64,000 nucleotides of DNA from Parietichytrium sp. I65-24A (taxonomy: Eukaryota > Sar > Bigyra > Thraustochytrida > Thraustochytriidae): contig BLSF01000015.1 in the NCBI GenBank assembly GCA_012862575.1, positions 1 to 64,000 of the forward strand, in the 5' to 3' direction. This document shows, piece after piece, positions 20,952 through 32,700 of this stretch (positions within the stretch are counted from its first letter, which is position 1; every line of letters starts with the position of its first letter). A program made the translations under genes and the position numbers. The notes under the pieces are model-generated. The model did no database searches. It was given only the letters and a program-made list of their open reading frames with translations, and was not told the DNA's origin.

Positions 20952-22508
20952 ATGGAGCGCACGCTGCTATGCCTGGTCGCGCCTGAAGCGGTCCAAAATG
21001 AAGAAGCGGTGTTGAAGATTCTCTGCGAAAAGTACTCCTTGAAGGTCAGGCAGAGGGCGGAAAGATGGCTGGACTTGTCCACAGTGTGCCAGTTTGCTGA
21101 TGACTTTGCGAGCCTGATGCAAGAGGACGAAGAGTCTGCAGAAAAGGAGCTCGCGATTGCGAGTGCGAGAAGTCACAAGAGCGCGAGCTCTAGCAAGCCA
21201 GGTGAGAAAAAGGCGGCTGATTCGGAGAGCCTGCACTCTGCTCGTACGGAGGATATGCAGAACAGAAAGTTTGACATGTACAGGTGGAGAATTGAGCACG
21301 CTTTCTTGGAGGAAGAGCGCCAAGTCCGTGAAGTCGTTGGTGTTGCGTTGCTTGGCGAAAACTCCATCGAGACTGTCGACAGTGCGTTTCGGAACGACCA
21401 AGAGCTCATGGAGCTTTGTGGAATCCTTACGGAAGACGCGAATGAGTGGGTTCCAAGCTACGTCAAGACTCGTGCAGAAGCAAACGCAGCTGCAGCTTCG
21501 GCCGCAGATCCAAAGAAGAAAAAAGGGAACGCCACAGCCGCACCTATTCCATCTGCTCGCGGTAATGAGTCTGGCTCAGCGTCCTCCTACAATTTTGCGG
21601 AACCATGGAAGCTGACCTCGCGCTGGAATGTCATTGTTCCGTTTTCGACCCACTCCGCTCGTCTTGGCCTCAATCTCGTCTTCAAGCCTCCGCCAATCGG
21701 GCAGTTGTGCTTTGACGAAGATGAAGAGACTAAGAACTCAAGCCTCGTCAAATTCTGGGAGAGAAATCAGCCTGAACGGTTCGAGAAGCTGCCCACGCTG
21801 ATGCTAGACGACCTACTTTCCTTCATGTTCCCGGCTGAGGAGCACCATCCGTGGTCAACTGGCCGCCTCATTGTGTACGGAGAATATGGGCCGCTCAGTC
21901 AGAAGGGCAATCTTCGCGGTGGTATTCGCGGAAGGCACAAGATGCACAAACACGAGATCGAGACCATTGTAAAGCAGATTGACCTCGCGGACATGTTGTA
22001 CATTTATGTTGGAAACGAGGTCCTGACGGCTGAAGAAGAGGTCGAAGTCGCAAAGCAAGCGGATCCGCGATTAAGATACGACAAGCAAATTACAAAGGAA
22101 GAGACCATTGCACTCCTTGAAGACCTCCCACGCAACGATGACGGGACTTTGATGTTCCACGACGTACAGCAGGTTATATTTAAGTTCCGAGCGGACAGAA
22201 TCAAGCGATGGAAACAGTTGGCAACCAACAGCGTTCGCAAAAACCAGAAAAAAAGTAAAATGGAGATTGAGAGGCAGCAACGACACGAAGCGGCGCTTCA
22301 TTCTGCTTCTCTGGCAAGGCAAGCAAAGGATCCTCAGATGGATGACACCGACGCATTCCGCGTCACCTCCAAACTCTTGAACCGCCACAGCTTCCAAATT
22401 TGCCAACTCGAAGAGAAGAACGACCCCTCTATCGTTCAAAACGTCCGGATACTGCGTCAGCAAACTTCACTTGCAGTCAAGTTCGGCGCAGTACCTTGGA
22501 AGCAGTGA
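20952..22508 (+). CDS. Hypothetical protein, 518 aa, orphan
   Basis: ATG at 20952 (MERTLLCLV) chosen over 60 upstream codons that lack an ATG and look basic and non-conserved. The N-terminal part is helical and acidic; residues ~75-95 and ~180-210 are Ala/Ser/Lys-rich linkers. A globular middle (residues ~215-380) contains WNVIVPFSTHSARLG, LMLDDLLSFMFP and GRLIVYGEYG. Residues ~395-440 include DLPRNDDGTLMFHDVQQVIF, which resembles a degenerate EF-hand. A charged coil with many Lys/Arg/Gln follows. No membrane span. Good codon structure over the whole length. I do not recognise the family; the shape (EF-hand-like, charged coils) recalls cytoskeletal or axonemal proteins, but this is weak. Confidence 0.8.
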   Translation: MERTLLCLVAPEAVQNEEAVLKILCEKYSLKVRQRAERWLDLSTVCQFADDFASLMQEDEESAEKELAIASARSHKSASSSKPGEKKAADSESLHSARTEDMQNRKFDMYRWRIEHAFLEEERQVREVVGVALLGENSIETVDSAFRNDQELMELCGILTEDANEWVPSYVKTRAEANAAAASAADPKKKKGNATAAPIPSARGNESGSASSYNFAEPWKLTSRWNVIVPFSTHSARLGLNLVFKPPPIGQLCFDEDEETKNSSLVKFWERNQPERFEKLPTLMLDDLLSFMFPAEEHHPWSTGRLIVYGEYGPLSQKGNLRGGIRGRHKMHKHEIETIVKQIDLADMLYIYVGNEVLTAEEEVEVAKQADPRLRYDKQITKEETIALLEDLPRNDDGTLMFHDVQQVIFKFRADRIKRWKQLATNSVRKNQKKSKMEIERQQRHEAALHSASLARQAKDPQMDDTDAFRVTSKLLNRHSFQICQLEEKNDPSIVQNVRILRQQTSLAVKFGAVPWKQ

Positions 22509-23791
22509 CCTCTTGACGAGCTTTATTGGGGCCAACTTGTTACCGCCACGCACGGCTCGACAATCGAATGAACCCTCATGCCCCAGGTTTGAGGGAGAAG
22601 GAGTGACCCAGTAGCCTTGAGTGTAACAAAGCCCATCTGAATTCTCAGTTTTACTGTCTAGATTTTGTCTTTCTGGCTGCGCAGTTTTTGTCTGTTGTTT
22701 GTGCTGAGCCAACCAAGGCGTCACATGCCTTAAGTTGGCTGCCGATTGGGGATGGAATGGACTTTGGGGGTGAAGACAAGTGAGGAAACCATTTCTCAAA
22801 CGTCTTTGAAACCGCTAAAGACCGGATGCATAAAATTTGGGCTAGTTCGATCAATGTAGCGCTGCTATGCGTGCGCGAAGGACTTGCATTAGGCGAGCAC
22901 AGGTTTGAAAAGCACATCGGGTCCCAGGATGATATCAGCGTAAAAGAAAGAAAGTCGATGCGAATGTGAGCAGCCACTTGAAGAAAAAGGGTGGTGAGAC
23001 CCTACGGACAGAAGAAGCCGGAGGACCGGGAGACAGAGGGTGAGCAGGGCGTCGTCGTCCATTATTCCGGTGTGCAAAACGAAGTTTGCAGAGCTCTTTT
23101 GGACCTCGTTTGCGAGAATCCTGACCATGAAATCAAAGGATGCATGAAAAACGCCAGTGGGTGGATCGCCCATTCCAAAAGAATGGAGAGAAAATATCTG
23201 CCAAAATCATGGACTTGGAAAAGATGAAAGAAACATCATCAGGGTTCAAATGTTCCATTCTCAAAGCATGTGACAAAATGACATCTAGTGACCAAAACAA
23301 CCTTACTGCTATGTATAGCTAGCGATTAGGTACTGTGTTGAGTGCTGGGAGAGGGCTAGCTAGAGAGGAGGGCTATTATTGTTCAAATTAGCAGCAGGTA
23401 TTTAAGTGTACCACTTTTATAGGAGTTCGATACTGCTACCAATGTCTTAGCGAAAAAAACAAAGAACTCGTAGCATAATATTCGTTTAACAACATCTATT
23501 CTACGATTAGAGTCAGATAGAGAGACTCCAGGATCGGCATTATCCTATACCGTATATACCGAGATCGATAGCAATATATCCATGTCTATGAGCTAGGCTA
23601 TGCAGTGCACCACCCCAATAACGTAACGATGCACATCTATACCAAAGCCTAATACCCAGTAGGGTCCAAGGGCTACGTGTGGGATAGGTAAATGTACACG
23701 AACGTCACTGCTACAGGTGTCTATCGTATTGCGTAGGACCACGAGAGGAGGCAAACGCGCACTGCACACGAGGGATCAGCAGCCGGCGCAG

Positions 23792-23861
23792 AAACTGTCC
23801 TTAGAGACACGTCTTAAGAGGCGGTAAGGCCCCGGTACGCGGACGGCAGGAGGGACAGTTT
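23792..23861. other. Inverted repeat able to form a ~70-nt structured hairpin
   Basis: AAACTGTCC (23792-23800) and GGACAGTTT (23853-23861) are perfectly complementary. Inside, CCTTAGAGAC and GTCTTAAGAGG form a second bulged stem. The surroundings are unusually GC-rich. Could be a structured RNA or a regulatory element. Confidence 0.4.
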
Positions 23862-24147
23862 TGGCCGGGCGGGGAGCGGCGCGTGCTCTGCTCGGGCGGC
23901 AGCGTCGGTGCGAGCTCTGTTGTGAAGATTACAGAGATCTGACCGGTCGGGAACGAAACACTGCGTTTCGCTCATTGCTCATTGCTCATTGCTCATAGGT
24001 CGCTCATTGCTCACTGTGCCATCTTCCCATCCTGGCACTCGAGTAGCTACCGGTACCGACTCGTCGTGTGGCGTCGATTTGGAACCTGGAAAGTCATTTT
24101 GGGTTAGGGTTGCATGGGTTCACGCAGCTGTGAGCTGGTCTAGTTGG

Positions 24148-24190
24148 AAGACAAGAACATACAAGAACATACAAGAACACACAAGAACAC
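24148..24190. repeat. ACAAGAACAY tandem repeat, ~10 bp x 4
   Basis: Four adjoining copies of a 10-base unit, about 190 bp before the ankyrin gene start. Confidence 0.9.
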
Positions 24191-24375
24191 GGGCAACTCT
24201 TCGCAAGCCGTTCGCGCGAAAGCAAAATTCAAAAGCCCCGCCCGATTCGACGAGTGAGATTGGCTGCAAGGTCCGGGCTAAGACCTCGATTGCATGGTCC
24301 GAATTGGAGCTCGGGTTGAAAAAGCTGGTCCGTGTTCGGTGCTGTTGTGCTGTTGAGCCTGCGTGATTCGCCGTC

Positions 24376-27189
24376 ATGGCTTCGCGCAGGATTTCGCGAG
24401 ATGATATGAGCGGCAAGCTGTATGTTCAGATCCGGGGAGGGTTTCTAGTGGACTATGGCGAGGGCAGTCAGGCTGAGATGGTGAGGTGTTGCATGGAGAT
24501 GGACGGCAGAGAAGAAAAGACGGAATTTTGGGGTCGACACATGGGCAAGAGCGAGATTTCCGTACATGCCGAGCAGATTGTTCGAGGCGAAGATGCTGGG
24601 ACGCGCTGGTGGTTTGGGAGCTTGGCATCTACATGCCCGAAAGGGTACACTTGCCCGGCTCCCAAGGAATGCGAGAGGTGCACGCCACCAGCGATCGCTG
24701 GTAGAACCGCGCAAGCGACCAGTGGCGTAGCAGTCGCTGAGAGCGACTGCAGATGCGGGCAGGATCTTTTGAGGCCGTGTAGTTCATGCTCCGAAAAGCG
24801 TGACAGGCAGAGCCCAAAGCATGCAATCTTGAAAAAGCTCAAGTGGAAGCGCGGGCGAGGTTCGGGGCGAGAGAAATGTGACGGCACCGGCGAGCGCGAA
24901 CAAGCCGCAACATTTCAGAGCCATGAGTTGCACTTCGACGTCAAAGATTACTTTGGACGCATACCGCTCACATTCTCGCTAGAGAGGTCTTCAAAGCAGG
25001 GCAGTGTGCCGACTTTGGCTGCATCAAAACAAGGAGAAAGCCGATCTGTTGGCCTTAAGAAGCCAAGAGATTCGGGGGGGAAAGGCCGGCCAATTTTCGA
25101 GCCTATTGGATGTGGGCGGGCTTTCTTGTCAGACGCCCTCTCCTTTGAGACCACACAGACGATTCTGCTCGGGCCGAAAGAAAAGGACGGACAGCATGAC
25201 GGCGCCGAAACGGTGGAGTTTAAAAGCCCCGGGATGAACGCGAACCATAGTGACGGCCTCACTGTGCCAGAGAGCCCACGACTACAAGTGGTGAGACTAT
25301 TAGGTCAAGGTAAGACCGAGAGCGACAAGTCGGTGGTCGGGTGCATCCTTTTAGAAATGTGCTTCGTCCCAAAGCGAATTAAAGCGTTCACGCCTGAACT
25401 GCATGATGCTGTTCTCAGAGGACAGGCTGCTTTGGCTCAAGTATTGCTAATCGCATGTACAAAGGACCTGCAAGTGAAGGCACTCATCAGGCGAAGTAGT
25501 AAACACGGTAATTTAAATCCCATCGAGCTGGCGGTCCAGAGCGGACAGACAAAGGTATTGCAGGTGCTGCTCGACATAGCTAACTCTCAGGTTTGGAGCG
25601 AGTCCGTAGTTGGTAGCTGTCCTCACGGCCGTAACGCGCTACACCTGGCTATTGTAAAGCACGATGCGAAGGCCTTGGAGCTGATCTACACGCATGCATA
25701 CAAGCACGACCTATTTCACCTCTCATTTTACGACGGAGTTTTGGATTTGCAAAGCATAAGGTCCGCGCTATCTGGCCAAACGCAGACGATGCTTTTGTCA
25801 CAGCGTGACAAAGATGGTCGTACCCCTTTCTCGCTTGCTTGTTCCCTCCCTGAGCACTTTGATGCGACCGCGCTTGTTCTGAATCTTCTCGAGTTCGACC
25901 CGAATGTCGCCGAGACTGATGAGAATGGGGATTCACCTCTCATGCTTGCAACGAAAGCAGGCCAAATCGGGGTCGCCCAAGTGTTGTTGAATGTGACGGA
26001 CGAGGGGCCACCAGGCGTTTTTTTATGCCGTGCCAAACCAAATTTGCCGAACAAGCACGGTCTCCGACCGCTCCATGTAGCTTGCGAGAAAGGTGACTTG
26101 ACGCTGACACAGGCTTTGCTCGAAGGTGGCGCGTACTCCTCCCTCCAGTCTCAAGACGGGACCACCCCGCTCCATCTCGCAGCAATGCACGGGCACATAC
26201 AAGTCTCGAAAATGCTTTTGGAATGGCCAGTGAATTATCGTGAGGTGCAACTGGGGAGACTTCAGCAAGCTGTCGAGGCGGCAAGTAAAAGCGAGACTGT
26301 GGCTGAAAGTAGCTCTGGTGCCCAGGATCCCCAAGGCGCGATTCCCGATGAAGCGGATGCAGGAATGTCGGAGCTAAACATGATCTTGCAGCTGGAGAGC
26401 TTGCCTTTTCAAAATGAGGAGAGCGTTGCAGACCGTGGGCCTGCGTCGGGCACCAAATTTTTTCGCTTTCGGCAAAAATTCTCTAGGCCAGTTCGTGCTT
26501 TTGTGGGAAAGGTTCGGCGAGGGGCGCGGAAAAATAGGGCGGAAGCCTCTGCTGAGGAGGGACAACAAGAGCTAGTTTTGACGGATTCCGCCCAGCAAGC
26601 AGCACGTGAACTAGAGCCGGCACACGTCCAGACTGACGCGCCTGTGCTCAGGTCAGAGGAAATGATTGAGGCTGAGCTTGCCGATACGCTAGACTCTGGG
26701 CAAGGTGCAGCCCCATCGCTTCCCCGTCATGGCTCAGCGGTCTCAACAGACAACGAAGAAGAACAAGAACAAGCTGCAGAGGAGTGGCCAAATGAAGAAG
26801 AGAATTCGGGCTCCGGTGCAGCAAGCTCTCTTGCTGAAACGCACACCTCAATGCTCACCGAGGCCGTGGAGAGTCGTATGCCAAGACTCCACGCGGTCCA
26901 ATGGAGCAGCGGGATGAACGCTGCGCAGCTTGCCAAAGCTCATGGCCACACGGAACTGTTTGAGCTGCTTAGTGCAGCAATGGCTGCTGAATCGAGGATG
27001 CGTAAAATGGATTCGTTCGCGTCAAGCGGGAATGCTACCTCGGTCACGGACGGCTCGGGCAAGAGACAGGACTCGGAGCTTGATAGCTTTTCGCAGGAAT
27101 ACCAATACGAGCACTTTGAAGAGGACGAGGACGAGGACGAGGCAGTGGGAAATAGCCGTGATCAGGATGAAGATAGTGAAGATGAATAG
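24376..27189 (+). CDS. Ankyrin-repeat protein with acidic tail
   Basis: 937 aa from ATG 24376 (MASRRIS). Residues 1-~330 carry no clear domain but hold several Cys clusters (CPKGYTCPAPKECERC, CRCGQDLLRPCSSC). Residues ~341-618 hold about six ankyrin repeats, e.g. GRNALHLAIVKHD, GDSPLMLATKAGQIGVAQVLL, HGLRPLHVACEKGD and GTTPLHLAAMHGH. A ~220-residue Glu/Ser/Ala-rich insertion (about 620-840) follows. One more ankyrin-like unit (GMNAAQLAKAHGHTELFELL) then comes at ~844-865. The C-terminus is strongly acidic (runs of Glu-Asp). Ankyrin repeats bind proteins; the partner is unknown. No membrane span. Convergent with TRAPPC4, 183 bp between stops. Confidence 0.9.
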   Translation: MASRRISRDDMSGKLYVQIRGGFLVDYGEGSQAEMVRCCMEMDGREEKTEFWGRHMGKSEISVHAEQIVRGEDAGTRWWFGSLASTCPKGYTCPAPKECERCTPPAIAGRTAQATSGVAVAESDCRCGQDLLRPCSSCSEKRDRQSPKHAILKKLKWKRGRGSGREKCDGTGEREQAATFQSHELHFDVKDYFGRIPLTFSLERSSKQGSVPTLAASKQGESRSVGLKKPRDSGGKGRPIFEPIGCGRAFLSDALSFETTQTILLGPKEKDGQHDGAETVEFKSPGMNANHSDGLTVPESPRLQVVRLLGQGKTESDKSVVGCILLEMCFVPKRIKAFTPELHDAVLRGQAALAQVLLIACTKDLQVKALIRRSSKHGNLNPIELAVQSGQTKVLQVLLDIANSQVWSESVVGSCPHGRNALHLAIVKHDAKALELIYTHAYKHDLFHLSFYDGVLDLQSIRSALSGQTQTMLLSQRDKDGRTPFSLACSLPEHFDATALVLNLLEFDPNVAETDENGDSPLMLATKAGQIGVAQVLLNVTDEGPPGVFLCRAKPNLPNKHGLRPLHVACEKGDLTLTQALLEGGAYSSLQSQDGTTPLHLAAMHGHIQVSKMLLEWPVNYREVQLGRLQQAVEAASKSETVAESSSGAQDPQGAIPDEADAGMSELNMILQLESLPFQNEESVADRGPASGTKFFRFRQKFSRPVRAFVGKVRRGARKNRAEASAEEGQQELVLTDSAQQAARELEPAHVQTDAPVLRSEEMIEAELADTLDSGQGAAPSLPRHGSAVSTDNEEEQEQAAEEWPNEEENSGSGAASSLAETHTSMLTEAVESRMPRLHAVQWSSGMNAAQLAKAHGHTELFELLSAAMAAESRMRKMDSFASSGNATSVTDGSGKRQDSELDSFSQEYQYEHFEEDEDEDEAVGNSRDQDEDSEDE

Positions 27190-27372
27190 TTGAGAAATGT
27201 AAAAAGGACCAACGCATATATTTGTATTTATTGGTGTGGCCTCCGCGCTCATTGATGATGGAGGGAAATACGCGTTTTCGAAGTTGGAGTAAAATGTAGA
27301 GATTTGCCTAAGATTTCATTAAATTACAGCGAGACTTCGTCTGATCAGTACACGGGCAATGGGGACGGTGCC

Positions 27373-27924
27373 TTACCGAAATCGCTCCCCGACAGAGCGC
27401 TCCAAATAAAAGTCGAAAAGGTCACATTTGATGACTTGATCAAGCTCGTAAAACGGGTTTTTTAGCACATAGTCTGCGTACAACTCGTACACCTTGCGCA
27501 GAAAAGAATCGGTATCCTTGGAACCTATATCCGCGGTCACGAAGAACTTAATTCCAGTGATCGTCTGAAAGCAGCTGAGGAGAAACGTGTCCGCTTGCAA
27601 GTGATCAATCCCCGAGGACCCTTTCACTGGCGAAATCTGCGCAGCTATCGCATACAGCGAATGAAATGTCGAGGCCAGCCTGAGCGTGTCGTTCCCGCCG
27701 AGCTGCGACGCCTGCGAGAAAGCCTGTCATTCCCATCACCAAAATTCCACACGCGTTAGCCACATCTTCAAACCCAACCTTTCCGAACCGCGAGACACAA
27801 TGCAATCACCAGAAACGACGCTTCGACCGCGGAATCCATCCAGCGAAAGCGTCCGGCCTACACGCACCTTGTGAAAAATCAGCCCACCGGCCTTGTTTAC
27901 TATGAAAAGATTATGCAACGCCAT
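27373..27924 (-). CDS. TRAPPC4: TRAPP complex subunit 4 (Trs23), two exons
   Basis: Core subunit of the TRAPP tethering complex, which activates Rab1/Ypt1 in ER-Golgi traffic. Exon 1 is 27924-27868 (19 codons, MALHNLFIVNKAGGLIFHK). The intron 27867-27724 (GTGCGT...ACAG, 144 nt) separates it from exon 2, 27723-27373. The spliced protein is 135 aa. Exon 2 carries LRLASTFHSLYAIAAQISP, GSSGIDHLQADTF, TGIKFFV and YELYADYVLKNPFYE, all typical of TRAPPC4. The PDZ-like insert found in animal and yeast orthologues is absent, as in plants. An alternative acceptor 10 bases downstream of the chosen one lies in the wrong phase. The exon-2 end overlaps a GTAAGG, so a further intron cannot be excluded, but the length already fits the family. 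Confidence 0.92.
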
Positions 27925-29700
27925 CTCCCATGCGTTCGGAAACGCCACTCCGTCTCTCTTTTTGTCTCTCTCTGTTTCTCTTTTTGTCTCTCTGTCTCTG
28001 TCTCAGTCTCTCTTTGGACACTTTTCACATCTTTCAACATCGCTTTTCGCATCCAAAATTAGGGAATAATCCTCGAGAGAATAATCGGAATTCGCAGAAC
28101 AATTCCCAGGGAAATTCCCTTCGCGAGTTGTTCGCAAAGTCCTTCTGGAAGCTCGTTTCTGTTCGTCCGAGAACCGCCGCCCTGTGGCCGCCTGAGGAAG
28201 AGAATGAAGAGGATGCAAAAAGTGCTGGTGAGACTCTGAGGGGAACTGCGGGGCTAGCGTCTTACAGTAGGAGTGATAGTGGAGGTGTTCGCCACTGTGA
28301 AGGTGAGTATTCCTCCAGTGAAGGACTTGTGAAAAGTCTAAAAGTCAAGAGTGCCTTTATTTTGGTACTCTTACTGTTCCTCCCGTGTCTGGTGGTAGCG
28401 TCGAGCCAACTTGTTTTATCAAAACCAGCATTCGCTACTGTTAACCGTAGGTGGGAAAAGCTGAATAGCGTATCAGCGAGAAACTTTCTCTGGGTGACAA
28501 GTTCCCCTCTCTTTGTGCGGGCGTTTGAAACAACATGCTGAGAGGTTGCTAGAGATGCTGAGAGGACATGCTGTGAGGAGAAGCCGTGAAGGGGGAGTTC
28601 TCCCCATGCTTGCAAGGGGGGGGAGGACTGGGAGAACTCAAGACTCTGAAGATGAGAAGAGGGGTGTGTTTTAGATTTCGTGATTGACATCAAGTATAGT
28701 CTGGAAAGAAAGTGATGTGAGGATAGTCTGCCTCACTCTGTGACTTTTCGTTGTTTCATCAAGTCTCTTTTGTTTCTCCTCTTCAATTTGAAAAATGAAT
28801 TAAACACTCTTTTCCTAGTTAGTAGACTATTACTATAAGCTTATAGTTTCTATAAATATACTTTTCTCTCTCTTACTCTCTCTCTCCGTCTCTCGGAGGT
28901 GTATCGGAGATACTCAGTGAGTGTCACAGTAGAAGCTTCGCCTCAGAAAGATTGGATAGATTGGTGCAGAAAGGGCTCCGCTTCCTACTGTAAATGTTAG
29001 GTCTCCCGTAATCAGACGCTCCTCACTGGTAGGCGCTTCCAGTCCTGCGGTGCACCTGTTTAGGAGTATATAGAGACCTTCTAACACTTCGGAGCTTTTC
29101 TTCGGATGGATGGATCCCCGAGCTTAGTCAACTGTCACCATAAACCGTAGGAGTGGCCGTCCAACGATTGCCTCTGAGATGGAACAGGAATCCCCTGACA
29201 CCTGATCTGTAAGGGGCTTCCACCGATTACCATAGAACTTGCTGTTTGGGCTTTCGGTATCAAGGATTGCACTAACCATGCCGCTACTACCACTCAAGCT
29301 TCCTGTTCTAATGTTTACAGTATCACTCCTGTACCCCCGAGGCTTAGTGCGCGCTAATCCACTCTACGAGCGTCCACACTGTACAAGCGAGAAGAGAGGC
29401 AAGTGAAGGAGGAAAGAGGAAAGAGGAAAGAGGAAGAAGAAACCGCCGAGGTGTCCTCGCGTACACTTATCCACACGTACGATCATCCGCGCCTCGCGTA
29501 AGTGCGGGGTCCCAGCAGCAACCGCCCTCAACCGACTCGCCTCGTTGCCCCTCCCGGCAGCGCTGCATCCCAGCTGCGGGGGACGTTCGCCACCTCCCGC
29601 TCTGCCTGCTCCGCCCGCTCTGCGTTGGTGCGGGGGACGATTCGCCCAGCTGCGGGGGACTGGGACTGGGACTCCTGGCCAGGTGTGGGGAGCGCGCGGT
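27925..29700. other. Intergenic region, divergent promoters
   Basis: 1.8 kb with a pyrimidine-rich (T/C)n stretch at 27948-28020, another at 28862-28897, and GGAAAGA repeats at 29402-29436. An open frame at ~28200-28541 encodes a hydrophobic stretch but lacks other support. Confidence 0.45.
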
Positions 29701-32700
29701 ATGGCGCAGGTGGAGGAGATGAAGGCGGAGAACGGGATGGAGGTGGACAGTGCAAAGTTTAAGATTGTGCTGTTTTATCAGTATGCGGATGTGTTGGAGG
29801 CCGATGGAGACGGGTCGACGGCGGAACCGGAGCATCTGAACGAGCTGGAGAGTTGGGTTCGGAGACGCTGCCAGGGTCTCGGACTGACGGGTCGCGTGGT
29901 GCTTTCCACGGAAGGAATCAATGGGAACCTCGCCAGCCGCGGGGAGGAAGGCGTCAATGCGTTCTGCAAGGACCTGCAGGCGCTCAAGCTGTTCCAAAAG
30001 TCCGACATTGACTTCAAGATGGACTACTCGGAGAACCCACCGTTTCCAGATTTGCACATTCAGGTGAAAAAGGAAATTTGCTCCACCGGGAGCACGATGC
30101 CGAAAAAATTGCTTGATGAAGGATATGGCGGAAAGCACTTGGAGCCGGAGGAGTTTCACAAGGTGCTCAAAGAGTACTGGGGAGCCGAGGCCGGCCAGAA
30201 GAGCGACGATCTCGTTGTTATTGACGTTCGCAACAATGTCGAGTTCAAGACCGGGCGATTTGCCGCTGGTGAAGGGAAGGAGGCTGTAAATCCGAGCACG
30301 AAAACATTTTCTAGGTGGGCGCCGGATTACGCCGACAAGGCAGCAGATGAGCTCAAGTCGAAGAAGGTGCTCATGTATTGCACTGGTGGCATTCGGTGCG
30401 AGAAAGCGTCGGCCTATCTTCGATCCATCGGGGTGGAGGATGTCAGCCAGCTGAAAGGCGGTATTCATAGATACCTGGAGAAATTCGGCTCGGACGGTTA
30501 CTTTCAGGGAAGCAATTTTGTTTTCGACTCCCGAACGCTTCAAACTCCCAGTGGTGCCAAGGTGGTAGGCAAGTGCCACGAGTGCTCTGCTCCGACCCAG
30601 ACTGTTAGTTGCGATAGATGTTGCGCCGTGTGTCGGGAGCCTGTACTTGTGTGCGATGACTGCCGCGTCAAGCTGTATGGCGTGTACTATTGCGACCTTC
30701 ACCAGGACTTGAAAGGGCTCTATGAGCCTTTTCTGGAGCGGTTCGATTTGCCCGAGCTCGAGAAACAAAAGGAAGGGTTGTTGAACCTTTTGGTTACCAA
30801 ATTCAAGGCCACCCCCCGTCGACGACCCGTCGGAAAGCAGATCAAGCGCATCGACGAGTGGATCGCTCGCAAACAGGAGCAGGCCAAGACCTCGCAAGAA
30901 ACCGGCAAGGAGATAAAAAAGTCAAAGTGGGGATCCAATCCACGGTGCAGATCCTGTGGCATGATCGGCCCGGAGGACTTGCTCCAAGCGATGGGCCGCT
31001 CGTTCACCGATGAGTCGGTCCTCTGTCGTGGAAACTGTGTCGGCTTTGTCCGTGAATCGTACGAGGACCCGCGAACCACCCTGGATGAGATGAACCACCC
31101 AGACTTTACCGCAGCGAGGAAATCTCAAAAGCGCAAAAGGACGCAAAGAAGTCAGCGTGAGTTTCACAAGCGGATGCGCGATGAGACCTCGCAAGAGTAC
31201 GAAAGTACGCGATACAACATTGTTGCATTCCCAGTCAACGAGGCCGACTTCAAGTCGGACAACATGCAAATGCTGCGGTGCGTGGTGCCGTACATGTTTC
31301 AGTTCCAGACACACGTGAAAAAGAGATGGTATGGCCGCTCGCTATTGGAGACCTATGTTGCCGAGTTTTCCGGGAACAAGCGCGAGTACTACCGCCAAGC
31401 TATAAACTTTGGCCTTATCCGCGTCAACAACGAAATAACGGATCCGAACCAGATCCTCAAGAATGGTGACCTAATCACAAACTGGGTTCACCGACATGAG
31501 CCCCCGGTGTTTTACGTCCCCGCGACAGACATGATTGTGCACGAATCGGAGCGCCTCCTGGTGATAGACAAACCAGCTTCGTTGACAATTCATCCATCTG
31601 GATCATTTCGTAGGAATTCAGTTACCTTCATTCTCGCTGTTGAGTGCGGTTACAAGCAACTCTACCCTGTGCACCGCTTGGACCGGTTTACATCTGGATT
31701 GCTCTTGATTGCAAAGGACGCAGAGTATGCAAAGCAGATCACTGACGCGATGGTGCGTAAAGTCTCTACCCCCAGTTCGGCCTCCTCGATGGCTGACCAG
31801 GACGAGTTCCACACCCACATTCAAAAGGCTTACCTGGCGAGGGTAAGCGGTCGATTCCCGTCGACTCGCAAGGAAATGGACGACCTTCTAGCGAAGAATG
31901 CTCTTTTGAAATCGCCGCCTGAAAACCTCACAGTCACACCATCGCTTCCATCAACTGACTCGGTGGGTTCGGAGGCCGATGTTCCCATGACTGCAAAGCT
32001 GTCTTCAGAAGAGGAAGCATACCTGGAGTCTGTCTCATTGCGTGCCCCCGGTTTCTATTTCGAGGACGGCGAGGACGCTAAAAAAGGGATGCTTGATCTC
32101 AGCTTAGCCTTGAACGAAAAGATGAAGAACAGCAGTGACAAACATTTTGTTTTGTCCTGGCCGATGCAACAAGTTTGCCAGCACACTGGGACATGGCGAT
32201 GCTACAATCCGAATGAACCATTGCCAAAGCAGTCAAGCACCGTTTATATGCAAGGTAGTCCGGAGCCCAAGTTCAGCATGACGCGCTTCCGCCATTTGGC
32301 TTATGACCCTGCAACGGACACGAGTCTGGTGCAGTGCGAACCTGTGACTGGAAGAACACACCAGCTTCGAGTGCACCTCGCGTTCTTGGGTCATCCTATC
32401 CTGCACGACCCGATTTATGGCGAAGGTGGTGATCTTTTTGCCGGTAAAACGGATCGCTCTGAGGATGGTTCCGACGGGGGCGCATTGGATGTAAAGACGA
32501 CCATTTCAAAGGACGAGCAAAATGACATAACCATCATGAATTCCCAATTCGACCAAGAGAAAATTACGCAACTGAAGGAGAGTGGAGATGTGGAAAGTCT
32601 CGCCAAAGCCCTGTGCGTGTCATGTAAAGAAGGCATGGACGTGGCTTTCAAGGAGGTTCAGATGCGGCGTAATGGTATCGATTTGCACGCCTACCGCTAC

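Larger units (their letters stand above)
22509..24375. other. Intergenic region
   Basis: 1.9 kb without a supported gene. Open frames around 22889-23227 occur on both strands and cannot be told apart. Contains a GC-rich potential hairpin (23792-23861), CTCATTG tandem units (~23971-24014) and ACAAGAACAT/C tandem units (~24148-24190). Confidence 0.45.

Noticed and set aside
22889-23227. Overlapping open frames on both strands, 78-94 codons
   Set aside because: Neither strand has a recognisable motif, the start codons are weak and the two frames compete for the same bases.
28200-28541. Frame with a hydrophobic stretch that resembles a membrane span
   Set aside because: No ATG context, family motif or second supporting feature; upstream part is pyrimidine-repeat translation.
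29467-30897. 476-codon open frame on the minus strand
   Set aside because: Opposite the TrhO-like domain, low-quality composition, no motifs.
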